The translations under genes were made by a program, and so were the position numbers. Under the pieces are notes generated by a model. The model searched no databases. It had not been told where the DNA came from and worked only from the letters and a program-made list of their open reading frames with translations. From Microcaldota archaeon (lineage in GTDB: Archaea; Micrarchaeota; Micrarchaeia; Norongarragalinales; UBA8480), in assembly GCA_023247085.1 (NCBI GenBank), contig JAHFHC010000008.1, positions 1 to 45,087 of the forward strand: 45,087 bases of DNA. The letters run 5' to 3'. How positions within the stretch are numbered: position 1 is the stretch's first letter; every line of letters begins with the position of its first letter. This document shows, one piece after another, positions 8,827 to 18,369 of the stretch.

Positions 8827-9594
8827 ATGGATTTTAATCCTGAATTTGGCAAGAGCTTTGGAAAATTAAGCGAGTTGTACGATGCAGTTCGGCCAAGTTA
8901 TCCGAAAGAGTTATTTTCCAAGGTAATTGAGTTTACAAATCTTTCTCAATCTTCTAAGATTTTAGAAGTCGGCTGTGGTTCAGGCCAAGCTACGCTTCCA
9001 TTTGCAAAATTAGGGTGCGGCATAACCGCGCTTGACATAAGCGCCAATATGATCACTCTTGCGCGAAGGAAAACTTCAACTTTTTCGAACGTTGAATATG
9101 TTACCTTTTCTTTTGAGGCTGCGATTTTGCCGTCAAATTATTTTGATATGATATTTTCAGGAACTGCTTTTCATTGGGTAGATCCAGCTATGGCGCATAT
9201 CAAAGTCGCACGTTTGCTAAAAAGGGAGGGTGTATTAGCCCTTTTTTGGTATAATTTTGAACAAGTTGGCTTGAATCCGCCAGTAGCAAGTCTATTTCGT
9301 GAATATGGGTATGATTCAAAAACTGCGACAGGGTCTAAACAATATGTCTTAAGTGAAAAGCAGCGTATTGAAGATACGTTACTATTTGAACCAGTAGAAG
9401 TACATAATTTTCCAGTTAGTTTGACTTATTCTAAAGTAGATTATTTGAAATTTGTAAGTACCTTTTTTTGGGTAAGCACAATGCCGTTTGATCAAAAGCG
9501 AAAGTTTTTTACTGAATTAGAAAAATTGCTAATATTGCATGATGCCGTAACTTTTTTTTACCCGGTAGCACTACTGCTTACAAAAAAGAAATAA
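8827..9594 (+). CDS. Class I SAM-dependent methyltransferase
   Basis: ILEVGCGSGQATLPFA motif I, GITALDIS, FSGTAFHWVDP. TATA-like box about 26 nt upstream. Confidence 0.9.
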   Translation: MDFNPEFGKSFGKLSELYDAVRPSYPKELFSKVIEFTNLSQSSKILEVGCGSGQATLPFAKLGCGITALDISANMITLARRKTSTFSNVEYVTFSFEAAILPSNYFDMIFSGTAFHWVDPAMAHIKVARLLKREGVLALFWYNFEQVGLNPPVASLFREYGYDSKTATGSKQYVLSEKQRIEDTLLFEPVEVHNFPVSLTYSKVDYLKFVSTFFWVSTMPFDQKRKFFTELEKLLILHDAVTFFYPVALLLTKKK

Positions 9595-11037
9595 TTACGT
9601 TTTAACTAGATTTTCGCATAGTTTTACGAATAGCCTAACTCCAACGCCAGTTGCTCCTTTTACGAAGTAATCACGTTGGCTGGTTGTCCATGCTGTTCCA
9701 GCTACATCTAAGTGAACCCATGGCGTGTTTCCAACAAAGTGTTTGAGAAACGCAGCAGCGGTGAGCGCACCGCCTGCCCCTTCTGGAGCCCCCAAGTTTT
9801 TAATGTCAGCTACATCGCTTTTTATTTTATCGTCAAAATCAGTCCCAAGCGGTAGTTTCCAACACCGGTCGCCACTTTGTATTCCTGCTTCTAGCACACT
9901 TTCTGCAAATTTATCGTTGTTAGTTGTTAATCCACTAAAGCTATTGCCAAGAGCAACAACGCACGCGCCTGTAAGCGTAGCTATGTCAACAACGTAATCT
10001 GGTTTATAATTAGCAACCGTATAAGCCAAAGCATCTGCGAGCACGAGCCTGCCTTCAGCATCTGTGTTTAGTATCTCGATTGTTTTTCCATTGTATGCTT
10101 TAACTACGTCGCCTGGTTTCGACGCTGATCCGCTTGGCAAGTTTTCAGTTGCTGCAAAAACACCAACAACACGTATTGGCAGTTGTAATTCACTTATTGC
10201 CTTCACGCTTCCAATCACTGCGCATGCGCCGTTTTTATCAAACTTCATTTGATCCATATCTTTGCCTGGTTTAAGCGAGATCCCGCCGCTATCAAAGGTG
10301 ATTCCCTTTCCAACGAATGCAATTGTCTTGGAATACTTTGCTGGTTTATAGTCAAGGATAACCATTGCTGGTGGTTGTGTTGAACCAGCTGCAACTGAAA
10401 GCAACGAATTGCACCCTAGTTCTTCGAGTTTCTTTTTGTCAAGCACAGTGCAAGCGATGTTCTTGCTAGTTGTTGCAACTTGCTGGCCGGCCTTAGCTAA
10501 AAACGTCGGGGTAGCTACATTAGCTGGTTCATTTGACAAGTCCCGTACATAGTTAACTGTATTTGCAACAAGTAACGCGTGACCCGCTTCTTTTTCACTT
10601 GTGTTTTTTGGTTTGCTTGTAATAAGTGAAAGTTTTTCTAGTGTGGTTTTTTCTTTTTCATCAGTTGGCTTATACTTCAAAAATGAATACCCGGCTAAAA
10701 CAGTGCCTTCAACCACGCTTGCAACGTCATCAACTGCAGTGCAATCAATTGTCAATTCTTTTGCCTTATACTGGCCAGCACATGCAACAAATTTACCAAC
10801 TGCTTTTTTTAAAATTTCATTAGAATACTCTGCTTCTTTTCCAAGTCCAGCAAATATAATCGTTTTGTCTCCATCTATGGCTGCTACTTGGCATGCGTTT
10901 GCCTTTGCCTTAAAATCGCTTGTCTGTCGTATACAATAAGTTTTTGATATTTTTGCCTCTGTTCCTTCAAAAAGCACTACGCCGATTACGCCATTTTTGG
11001 CTTTGTCAATAAATTCTATCTTCATTGTCGATTCCAC
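9595..11037 (-). CDS. pepA: Leucyl aminopeptidase (M17, PepA)
   Basis: NTDAEGRLVLADAL signature; VGKGITFDSGGISLKPG; two-metal site residues. Confidence 0.96.
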   Translation of the reverse strand: MESTMKIEFIDKAKNGVIGVVLFEGTEAKISKTYCIRQTSDFKAKANACQVAAIDGDKTIIFAGLGKEAEYSNEILKKAVGKFVACAGQYKAKELTIDCTAVDDVASVVEGTVLAGYSFLKYKPTDEKEKTTLEKLSLITSKPKNTSEKEAGHALLVANTVNYVRDLSNEPANVATPTFLAKAGQQVATTSKNIACTVLDKKKLEELGCNSLLSVAAGSTQPPAMVILDYKPAKYSKTIAFVGKGITFDSGGISLKPGKDMDQMKFDKNGACAVIGSVKAISELQLPIRVVGVFAATENLPSGSASKPGDVVKAYNGKTIEILNTDAEGRLVLADALAYTVANYKPDYVVDIATLTGACVVALGNSFSGLTTNNDKFAESVLEAGIQSGDRCWKLPLGTDFDDKIKSDVADIKNLGAPEGAGGALTAAAFLKHFVGNTPWVHLDVAGTAWTTSQRDYFVKGATGVGVRLFVKLCENLVKT

Positions 11038-11130
11038 CCTCTTTTTTCTAATTCATTAATATGCGCTAAACTTATTATTTCTGTCTCTTTCACTCTTACT
11101 TAGTATTAATCTTTGCATATTCATTATACG

Positions 11131-11946
11131 ATGTCACTTCCATTCTCTCAAAAAACCAGGCAAATTCTCCTAACTTCAGATTTTGCCCTTAATTCAGATA
11201 CTTTGTCAATTGCAAAACGCTTTATAGAAAAAATATTAACGCGCCCCCAGTCGGTAACTGAAAGCGAGTTGGAAGACGCTAAACTACTCGCGACTTCTAA
11301 ACTTTTGCTATCTTTATCGCCATACCAACTAATTGCTCGCTTTTCTGGTAATTATTCTCGTTTATGGCGAAAGCGATTTGTTGAAAATTCAAGCGAAGCA
11401 AATGAATTCAGCGGCGAAGTTTTTCCGACTCTTGTTGCCAGCGAAAATGGCGTTTATTCCATAAACGTGTTTGACTACTTAGCAAGCGAAGAAAGCATCT
11501 CGTTTGTAGCGTTAAAAAGTGGAAATGTTACGTTGTCTTACGAAGATTTTCTAGATGCACTATGCCGCCAAGTCCGCAAAAAAACCTTGACAGTTCCGCA
11601 GTATGTAACCCCTCCGATTGAAGCAAGGCAATTTGCACAATCACTCGCAACTGAATTTGCCGCGTCTATTCCAAAAGGAAAGAAGTTCCTTGAAAAACCT
11701 GACATCAAGCAAATTCTGTTAGGCGTAGCTGAAGGTGGCAGGTTCTATGCATGCATGAAACTATGCCGCGCGTGCTTCAAAGATGGATTATCACTTGAAG
11801 AAGCCAAACAAATTATCCTGGGGTTTGTCAAAGCATGCCCGCCAAGTAAAAACCCATTCACTGAAAAAGAAGCATTAACGTGCCTTGAATGGCTATATAG
11901 AAAAGGTAACAAAACTGAATGGAGTGCAAATGGTGCCGTCCAATGA
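11131..11946 (+). CDS. priL: DNA primase large subunit PriL
   Basis: Cys residues in C-terminal domain typical of Fe-S PriL-CTD; stop overlaps start of priS (ATGA). Confidence 0.8.
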   Translation: MSLPFSQKTRQILLTSDFALNSDTLSIAKRFIEKILTRPQSVTESELEDAKLLATSKLLLSLSPYQLIARFSGNYSRLWRKRFVENSSEANEFSGEVFPTLVASENGVYSINVFDYLASEESISFVALKSGNVTLSYEDFLDALCRQVRKKTLTVPQYVTPPIEARQFAQSLATEFAASIPKGKKFLEKPDIKQILLGVAEGGRFYACMKLCRACFKDGLSLEEAKQIILGFVKACPPSKNPFTEKEALTCLEWLYRKGNKTEWSANGAVQ

Positions 11947-13049
11947 CCGAAATCGATGACCTCAATAATGTAAATCGCCTGAATTACTTGCAACTATTCA
12001 AAAAATTCTATGCTTCTAATGTCCAAATCAACGTTGACTCAATTGGCCAACGCGAGTTTGGAGTAGGAATAGACAAAAAAATTAATTTTCGCCACAAATC
12101 GTTTTCAACCCAACGCGAGTTTCAACAATTTCTTTCAAATGAAACGCCGAGGTTTGTATCGCATTCAGTTGGTCGCTTTGAATTTCCCTGGGTTCAGCCA
12201 ATGGAAAAAAAGACCCTATTGTCAGCCGACTTGATTTTTGACCTTGACTCAAAACCAGAAGAAGGACACAACCAAGCATTTTGTCACAATTGCGTTGATA
12301 AAACCAGGGGCGACACAATTAAACTAGTTGAAGATTTTCTACTGCGTGACTTTGGCTTATCGCAAAGCGATTTACTCATAGTATTCTCAGGGTCAAAAGG
12401 GTTCCACGTGCACGTACGCGCTGCGTCAGTTCAACAGCTATCTTCAGCCAGCAGGCGACTTCTTGTCGATTACATAACTGGACACGAGTTAACTGTTGAC
12501 AACCTAGTGACAAAGCGCGGCATTGGTAACCGCGCAACTACCTTGCACGGGCCAAGCGAATCCACAACTGGCTGGCGAGCCGAATTTCTCAATTGCGCAC
12601 TTGCCTACTTGAATAATCCATTTGAGTTACAAAAGAAAAAAGAAAATTATCTAAAAGCTCACTTAGCAGATGTAGTTCACTTATTGAAAAACGGAAACTG
12701 GGACTTCTTTCATGGTTCAGAAGAAGTTTTACAACTTATCCTCGAAAAAACAATTCAAACTCACGGGGTACAAGTTGACTCTCCAGTTACTTTTGATGTC
12801 CACCGTTTAATACGCGTACCCGGAACACTTCACGGCGACACTGGCTTCCTAGCTAAACCACTTTCAATGGCAAGCTTGTCAAACTTCGACGCTACTCGCG
12901 ATGCAACTGTATTCAAAGGAAAAACAAAAATAACCTTGCCGAGCTCACTCGCACTCAAGTTCGACAACGAATCACTCGAACTCCTAATCGGAGAAAATGA
13001 AGTTCCGTTGTCGCTTGCAGTGTTGCTAACTTGCCGCGGGATGGTTTAA
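11943..13049 (+). CDS. priS: DNA primase small subunit PriS
   Basis: ADLIFDLDSKP, IVFSGSKGFHVHV, VTFDVHRLIRVPGTLHGDTGF. Confidence 0.95.
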   Translation: MTEIDDLNNVNRLNYLQLFKKFYASNVQINVDSIGQREFGVGIDKKINFRHKSFSTQREFQQFLSNETPRFVSHSVGRFEFPWVQPMEKKTLLSADLIFDLDSKPEEGHNQAFCHNCVDKTRGDTIKLVEDFLLRDFGLSQSDLLIVFSGSKGFHVHVRAASVQQLSSASRRLLVDYITGHELTVDNLVTKRGIGNRATTLHGPSESTTGWRAEFLNCALAYLNNPFELQKKKENYLKAHLADVVHLLKNGNWDFFHGSEEVLQLILEKTIQTHGVQVDSPVTFDVHRLIRVPGTLHGDTGFLAKPLSMASLSNFDATRDATVFKGKTKITLPSSLALKFDNESLELLIGENEVPLSLAVLLTCRGMV

Positions 13050-13083
13050 AACCCTTTGAGCTACTAAGCTCATACAATCACAT

Positions 13084-13611
13084 ATGGACGAAATCAGTTT
13101 TGAAGAATTGCGCAAAGTACACTTGCAAGAGAAACACACTCCTACGCTTTTCCAACTAAACGAAGACTTTTACGACATTTATTTGAACTACATGGAAAAG
13201 TTTTACTCTGAATTAAAAGGCGATTTCTCAATTCAAAGCGCAAAAACATTTGAAAACTGCAAATCAGTCTTCTTAGAATTAACCAGATTACGTTGCCAAA
13301 AAATAATTCTCAAGGCATTTAAAGACTCAAAAGTCAACGCTTATTCAACTGAAGGCTTAACCCGCCAAGAAAAAATACTGTACGTGTCAATGATAAAAAC
13401 GTTCACAAATTACGACTCTATCTATTCTGGCCCAAAGCAAGCGAAACCGGATAATGTCGTAGAAGTAAAACTAGAGATTTTAACTGATTTACCTGAACTT
13501 GTCTCTCCCACTGGTAAAACGTTCGGGCCTTTTTCCAAAAATTCAGTAATAGAAGTTGATGAAGAGATTGCAAAGCTGCTAATTGAAAAAAACGCAGCAA
13601 GAGTGGTTTAG
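13084..13611 (+). CDS. Archaeal GINS complex subunit
   Basis: Helical N-domain with ELTRLRCQKII, C-terminal FGPFSKNSVIEVDEEIAKLLIEKNAARVV typical of the GINS B-domain. Confidence 0.8.
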   Translation: MDEISFEELRKVHLQEKHTPTLFQLNEDFYDIYLNYMEKFYSELKGDFSIQSAKTFENCKSVFLELTRLRCQKIILKAFKDSKVNAYSTEGLTRQEKILYVSMIKTFTNYDSIYSGPKQAKPDNVVEVKLEILTDLPELVSPTGKTFGPFSKNSVIEVDEEIAKLLIEKNAARVV

Positions 13612-13692
13612 ATCTTGGCGTTTGGCCATTGGTTAAAATAACTAAAGCTATTTTAAGTTAGCCTTTTCTAAATAAAAAAGGAGAAATTACAC

Positions 13693-13980
13693 ATGATTAT
13701 TCCAAAGCAGATAAACTCATATTGCCCGACTTGTAAAAAACACGGGGCACACAAAGTCAAAGTTACTACTAGTAAAATCAAACCCGGCCGCACACTAGCT
13801 TGGGGTTCACGCCGACACGAGAGAAAGTTGCGTGGTTACCACGGTAAAGTTAAAGGCAAAGCTAAAGTCAAAAAACAAGGTATTCGCAACAAGATTATGC
13901 TCGAGTGCTTGACATGCAAGAAAAAACATGAACGAGTCATCAGCGGCAGAATGAAGAAAAAAGCAGAAGCCAGCAAGTAG
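13693..13980 (+). CDS. rpl44e: 50S ribosomal protein eL44 (L44e)
   Basis: YCPTCKKHGAHKV...WGSRRHERKLRGYHGKV...LECLTCKKKH. Confidence 0.95.
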   Translation: MIIPKQINSYCPTCKKHGAHKVKVTTSKIKPGRTLAWGSRRHERKLRGYHGKVKGKAKVKKQGIRNKIMLECLTCKKKHERVISGRMKKKAEASK

Positions 13981-14085
13981 AAAATAATTTACGAGAAAGA
14001 AAGAGAAGAAAAACAGAAAGTAAAAACAAAAAAATCAAAAGAAAAATAAAAAAATAAAGCAAAAATGTTCGAGAGATAAATATTT

Positions 14086-14244
14086 ATGAGTAAATTTTTA
14101 AAAGTACAATGTGACTGTGGCAGCGAAAGCGTAGTATTTGGAGACTCAAAAAGCAAAGTAACTTGTTTTAATTGCAAGAAAGAACTCCTTTCACCTCGCG
14201 GTGGCAAAGCACAAGTCAATTGCAAAATCGTTGAAATCCTCTAA
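14086..14244 (+). CDS. rps27e: 30S ribosomal protein eS27 (S27e)
   Basis: Hand translation: MSKFLKVQCDCGSESVVFGDSKSKVTCFNCKKELLSPRGGKAQVNCKIVEIL*; four-Cys Zn ribbon; below ORF-track cutoff. Confidence 0.93.
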   Translation: MSKFLKVQCDCGSESVVFGDSKSKVTCFNCKKELLSPRGGKAQVNCKIVEIL

Positions 14245-14315
14245 AATCCTTCTTCACTTTTTTCAACTTTTCTTAAATTGAAAATTGAATCATTGCGACT
14301 GGAAAAATCTTTATA

Positions 14316-15110
14316 ATGGCAGACAATCCCTATCCACAACAAGGCGACATAGTAGTAGCTACTGTTAAGAAAACCACTGATTTTGGCGCATTTTGTTCCC
14401 TAGATGAGTTCACTGGCCAAGATGCTTTTATACACATTTCAGAAGTTTCTTCAGGCTGGGTGCGAAGCGTACGCGAACACGTAAAAGAAGGACAACGCAT
14501 AGTCGCACTTGTAATACGCGTTGACACACTAAAACGCCAAATTGACTTATCCTTAAAACGCATTAGCGAAGCTGAAAAAAAGCGCAAAATGGAAGCGTAC
14601 AATTTAGATAAACGCGCTGCAAAACTACTTGAACGAGTAGCACTTAAAATCAACAAAAATCCAGATGCTGCGACCGCTGCACTAAATGACATCAAGTCAA
14701 CCCTAAAAACAGAGTACGGCGACCTCTACACCGTTTTTGAATTAGCAAGCGAAGACAAAGAGCTTTCAAAAGCAATTCCAGCCGCTTGGGCAACTGGCAT
14801 AGCAACTGTTGCAAAAGTTGAGATTAAACAAAAACAAGTCACTCAGCGCACTGTATTGAAACTAAAATGCTACGCCTCCGACGGCGTTGAACAAATTAAA
14901 AAACTCTTAAAACTACTCGGAACCCTCTCTACAAACGAGACAAAAATAGAAGTACATTACCTAGGCGCTCCAAACTACTACGTTGACATAACTACAACTG
15001 ACTACAAAGCCGCTGAAAAAATACTCGCAAAAGCACAAGCTCTACTAACTGCTAATGCCCCTGACTCGGTTGATTTTCAAATCGCCAAAAAAGAAAACGC
15101 TTCAAAGTAA
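14316..15110 (+). CDS. eif2a: Translation initiation factor aIF2 alpha
   Basis: N-terminal S1 domain GDIVVATVKKTTDFGAFCSLDEF...AFIHISEVSSGWVR; aIF2-alpha C-domain. Confidence 0.95.
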   Translation: MADNPYPQQGDIVVATVKKTTDFGAFCSLDEFTGQDAFIHISEVSSGWVRSVREHVKEGQRIVALVIRVDTLKRQIDLSLKRISEAEKKRKMEAYNLDKRAAKLLERVALKINKNPDAATAALNDIKSTLKTEYGDLYTVFELASEDKELSKAIPAAWATGIATVAKVEIKQKQVTQRTVLKLKCYASDGVEQIKKLLKLLGTLSTNETKIEVHYLGAPNYYVDITTTDYKAAEKILAKAQALLTANAPDSVDFQIAKKENASK

Positions 15111-15132
15111 CTATTGAGCTGAAACCATTTAC

Positions 15133-15288
15133 ATGCTTTTCAAATGCAAACAATGCAATAAATACACTTTAACTGAACAATGCCTCGCATGCAAAACAAA
15201 TACTTCTCCAGCCCACCCGCCAAAGTACTCTAAAGAAGATAAGTACGCTATTTACCGGCGCAGAGAAAAATTTAGCTCGATAAATTAA
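15133..15288 (+). CDS. nop10: H/ACA RNP protein Nop10
   Basis: Hand translation: MLFKCKQCNKYTLTEQCLACKTNTSPAHPPKYSKEDKYAIYRRREKFSSIN*; canonical Nop10. Confidence 0.93.
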   Translation: MLFKCKQCNKYTLTEQCLACKTNTSPAHPPKYSKEDKYAIYRRREKFSSIN

Positions 15289-15353
15289 AATCCAACATAG
15301 CTTAATTAACTCCGTTTCTGTAACCTCTATTAAACTCGGGTGTTATAATTAAC

Positions 15354-16151
15354 TTGAAATTTCCGCAATTTACTGATTCATTCATACGCCAACATAAAGT
15401 TACCAAGTCAACCAATGGTATGTTATTCGTTGGGCTACCTGGCGTTGGATTTGCAAGTAAACTAGCCGTTGACCATTTAGTTAAACAACTTAAAGCACAG
15501 CGAATTGGAACCGTTTACTCCCCCCATTTTCCAAACCAAGTTATTGCAACTAACAAAGGCAACCTAAAAGCGTTTACATTAAAGTTTTATTACGTGAAAG
15601 TAAAGAACAAACACGTTTTTTTCCTTAAGGGAGACTTACAACCCTTAACTGTTGAAGGTCAATATGAAGTAACTGCAAAAGCGTTGCAATTCTTTAAAGA
15701 AGCTGGGGGACAAAACGTCTACGCAATGGCGGGTTTAGTGACTCACCCGGGTGAAAAAGACCGAGCTATATACGCTAGTTCAACTCACAAAAAACAATTA
15801 AAGGCGCTTAAGAAAACAATCGGGTCAAAAATACATAATAATTACGTTCCAATAATGGGCATGGCTGGACTTGTCCCAACCCTTTCGCCGCTATATGGCT
15901 TAACTGGCACTTGTCTGCTAGTTGAAACAACTGGTGAACCAATTGATTCAGTTGCAGCAAGCAAATTAGTTGAAGTAGTTGGTAAAATGATTGGAAAGAA
16001 GATTCCAATTGAACAACTTAAGAAAAAAGCAGAACAGGCAAAAGCTAATTTAGAGCAATTAAATAAACAACAAGCGCAAATGCAAGAACAACCGGCAATA
16101 CCCGGCGCAGCGCCAGTACTGCCAAAAGACTCACTAAGGTACATTCGTTAA
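15354..16151 (+). CDS. PAC2-family (proteasome assembly chaperone-like) protein
   Basis: MLFVGLPGVGFASKLAVDHLVKQLKAQRIGTVYSPHFPNQ; TTG start. Confidence 0.85.
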   Translation: MKFPQFTDSFIRQHKVTKSTNGMLFVGLPGVGFASKLAVDHLVKQLKAQRIGTVYSPHFPNQVIATNKGNLKAFTLKFYYVKVKNKHVFFLKGDLQPLTVEGQYEVTAKALQFFKEAGGQNVYAMAGLVTHPGEKDRAIYASSTHKKQLKALKKTIGSKIHNNYVPIMGMAGLVPTLSPLYGLTGTCLLVETTGEPIDSVAASKLVEVVGKMIGKKIPIEQLKKKAEQAKANLEQLNKQQAQMQEQPAIPGAAPVLPKDSLRYIR

Positions 16152-16160
16152 CGCGCTTAC

Positions 16161-17123
16161 TTATTTTCTGTTTTTGAGTTGCCCTTGTGGTGCATTTTTG
16201 AGCTCTTCAGTTAACAAGCACGCTTTACAATTCTCTCCAGAACATGGAGTCCCACATTTTGCACAGTGCTTCAATTCTTTTTCAGAAACAGGCGCTGCCA
16301 CCATTAATTCTTTTAATGACAAGAACGACTTAATGATGTTAAATTTACTCCCGGGGTGCTTTTCTTCCACGCTGTTCAAGAAATCTTTTAATTCTCCCCG
16401 AAAAGAATCAGAGCTATACGGGCACTCTTGCAAGTGAAAAGGCAAATCGCGCAACGTGCAGTAAATGGCGCACTCTCGTTCTGTCACATACATAAGTGGC
16501 TTTATTCGCATTACAAATTTATCCCGTTCAGTTATTCCACTAAAGGCACCAAAGCGCATGAACCTAGCTGGTTCGCTTTTGAGAAAATTCATCAAAATAG
16601 TTTGAGCCATGTCATCGGCATTATGCCCAATTGCAAGTTTATCGCACCCTAAGTCAAACGCTGCTTTGTTCAAAGCGTGCTTGCGAAAAACCCCGCAATA
16701 ACTACACGCGCCACGCCACTTGACTTTATCTCGCTTTTTAACTGTTTCATCCATTGAAATGCCAAAAACTTTCTTGTAAGAAAGCCGATGCAGTGTTAAC
16801 CCGAGCTTGTCGCACAACGCCTGCGCTTTTTCAGCAGCTTTATCCCTATAGCCAGTTATGCCTTCGTCAATGAGAATTGGGATTAGTTGTGCTCCAACGT
16901 GTTTAGTTAGTTTAGTTAACACGAACAGCAATGCTGCGCTATCTTTGCCGCCTGAAACCCCGACCCCTATTTTGTCGCCATGCTGTATGAGTTTAAATTC
17001 TCTATTTGTTTTGAAAACCCTGTGTTCAAAATAAGCGATAAAGCACGGCGAACACAAGTCACTTCCGGTATAGCCAAGATCAACTACTGCATCGCGTTTT
17101 TTACACTTAGTACAAGTAACCAC
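16161..17123 (-). CDS. ncsA: tRNA 2-thiolation protein NcsA/Ncs6 (TtcA superfamily)
   Basis: N- and C-terminal CxxC Zn motifs, VGVSGGKDSAALL PP-loop, CSYCGVFRK, GHNADDMAQT. Confidence 0.93.
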   Translation of the reverse strand: MVTCTKCKKRDAVVDLGYTGSDLCSPCFIAYFEHRVFKTNREFKLIQHGDKIGVGVSGGKDSAALLFVLTKLTKHVGAQLIPILIDEGITGYRDKAAEKAQALCDKLGLTLHRLSYKKVFGISMDETVKKRDKVKWRGACSYCGVFRKHALNKAAFDLGCDKLAIGHNADDMAQTILMNFLKSEPARFMRFGAFSGITERDKFVMRIKPLMYVTERECAIYCTLRDLPFHLQECPYSSDSFRGELKDFLNSVEEKHPGSKFNIIKSFLSLKELMVAAPVSEKELKHCAKCGTPCSGENCKACLLTEELKNAPQGQLKNRK

Positions 17124-17157
17124 TTTTTTTTGTTCCCCTTCTATTATTCTCTATTAA

Positions 17158-17358
17158 TTAGCCGCCGTAAATAATGTTGACAAACTCAAGTTTGTCGCCG
17201 TCTTTGAGTTCAGTTGTCGGGTGAGTTAATTTGCCATTTAATTTTATCAGACCGGTTTGCAAGTTGATTTTTTCTGCTTTAAGAATATCTGCCAATGTCG
17301 CGCCAGTTTTAGTTTGAATTTCCTTTGTTTTGCCATCAAGTGAAAAAATTACTTTCAT
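17158..17358 (-). CDS. Ubiquitin-like sulfur carrier (MoaD/ThiS/SAMP family)
   Basis: 66 aa beta-grasp-like MKVIFSLDGKTKEIQ... ending in VNIIYGG (C-terminal di-glycine); upstream of ncsA, same strand. Confidence 0.87.
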   Translation of the reverse strand: MKVIFSLDGKTKEIQTKTGATLADILKAEKINLQTGLIKLNGKLTHPTTELKDGDKLEFVNIIYGG

Positions 17359-17438
17359 TGCCCTCAGTCCCAAGCTTTTAAAAATACTGAACGTTCAATC
17401 TATTTTAACTAATTCGTATAACACGGTGAAAAATTTTA

Positions 17439-17843
17439 ATGTCATTATATAACTACGTCCGAAAAGCGTTTGTACAATCTTTCAAAACCCGCAATGAAGC
17501 GCTCAAGAAGAGAATTGAACACTGGAGAAAAACCCCGTCAGTTGTAAGAGTACTCAAACCACTTAATCCCTTGCGTGCACGTGCACTTGGCTACAAAGCC
17601 ACTCAAGACTACATTGTTGTACGTTCAAGAATTGCCAAGGGAAAACGCAGGAAACGCAGGCCAGACTTAGGCAGGAAGCCAGGCAAGAACCGCAAAACTG
17701 AACCACCTGGGTTACCCTTGCAAGAACTTGCACAAAGGCGCGCAGCAAAACACTTTTTGAACTTAACCCCAATTAATTCATATTTCGTCGGTGAAGACGG
17801 GCAGTATAAATTCTACGAAGTTATTTTCAGAAAATCACGCTAA
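17439..17843 (+). CDS. rpl15e: 50S ribosomal protein eL15 (L15e), C-terminally short
   Basis: RARALGYKATQDYIVVRSRIAKGKRRKRRPDLGRKP...NSYFVGEDGQYKFYEVIFRKSR*. Confidence 0.93.
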   Translation: MSLYNYVRKAFVQSFKTRNEALKKRIEHWRKTPSVVRVLKPLNPLRARALGYKATQDYIVVRSRIAKGKRRKRRPDLGRKPGKNRKTEPPGLPLQELAQRRAAKHFLNLTPINSYFVGEDGQYKFYEVIFRKSR

Positions 17844-17884
17844 GTTTTAATTTTATACTTGTACTGCGCTAATGTTTTCAAGAA

Positions 17885-18349
17885 ATGAAGAACTTCACAG
17901 ATGCAAATTTAGCTAATGCCGCTTTAAAGCCAAAAGTTATTTCACTTGGCTTTACAAACGTTCATGTTAATGCACCTAGCCTAGAAGCCGCCAATGTCGA
18001 CGCGCTTATAAAACAATGCAAGCGCAAAAATTCCCCTCAATTAGTTAACCCGCTTTCTGCAGTTGACTTTTATAAAAGCGCGGCATTAATAGAAGTTTGC
18101 CGAGAGCAAAATAAATGTTTTGAAATACCATTATCTTACATTTTAAAGTCAGATAACCAGAGTCTAATGTTCTTTCAACTGCGTATATTTCTTAAAAATT
18201 GTTTGCGCAGGCGAGTGCCGTTTTGCTTTTCAACACGCGCTCACAATGAATTTGAATTACGTTCTCCGCGCGAGTTAATTGCAATTGGTCAAACGCTTGG
18301 CTTAACATATGAACAAGCAGCAGCTGGCTTGAGGTCGAAATTAGAATAG
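17885..18349 (+). CDS. rnp3: RNase P protein component 3 (Rpp30-like), short form
   Basis: C-terminal ELRSPRELIAIGQTLGLTYEQAAAGLRSK typical of archaeal p30; precedes dITPase and Pop5 genes. Confidence 0.78.
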   Translation: MKNFTDANLANAALKPKVISLGFTNVHVNAPSLEAANVDALIKQCKRKNSPQLVNPLSAVDFYKSAALIEVCREQNKCFEIPLSYILKSDNQSLMFFQLRIFLKNCLRRRVPFCFSTRAHNEFELRSPRELIAIGQTLGLTYEQAAAGLRSKLE

Positions 18350-18369
18350 ATGAAAATAAAGAGCAAGAG

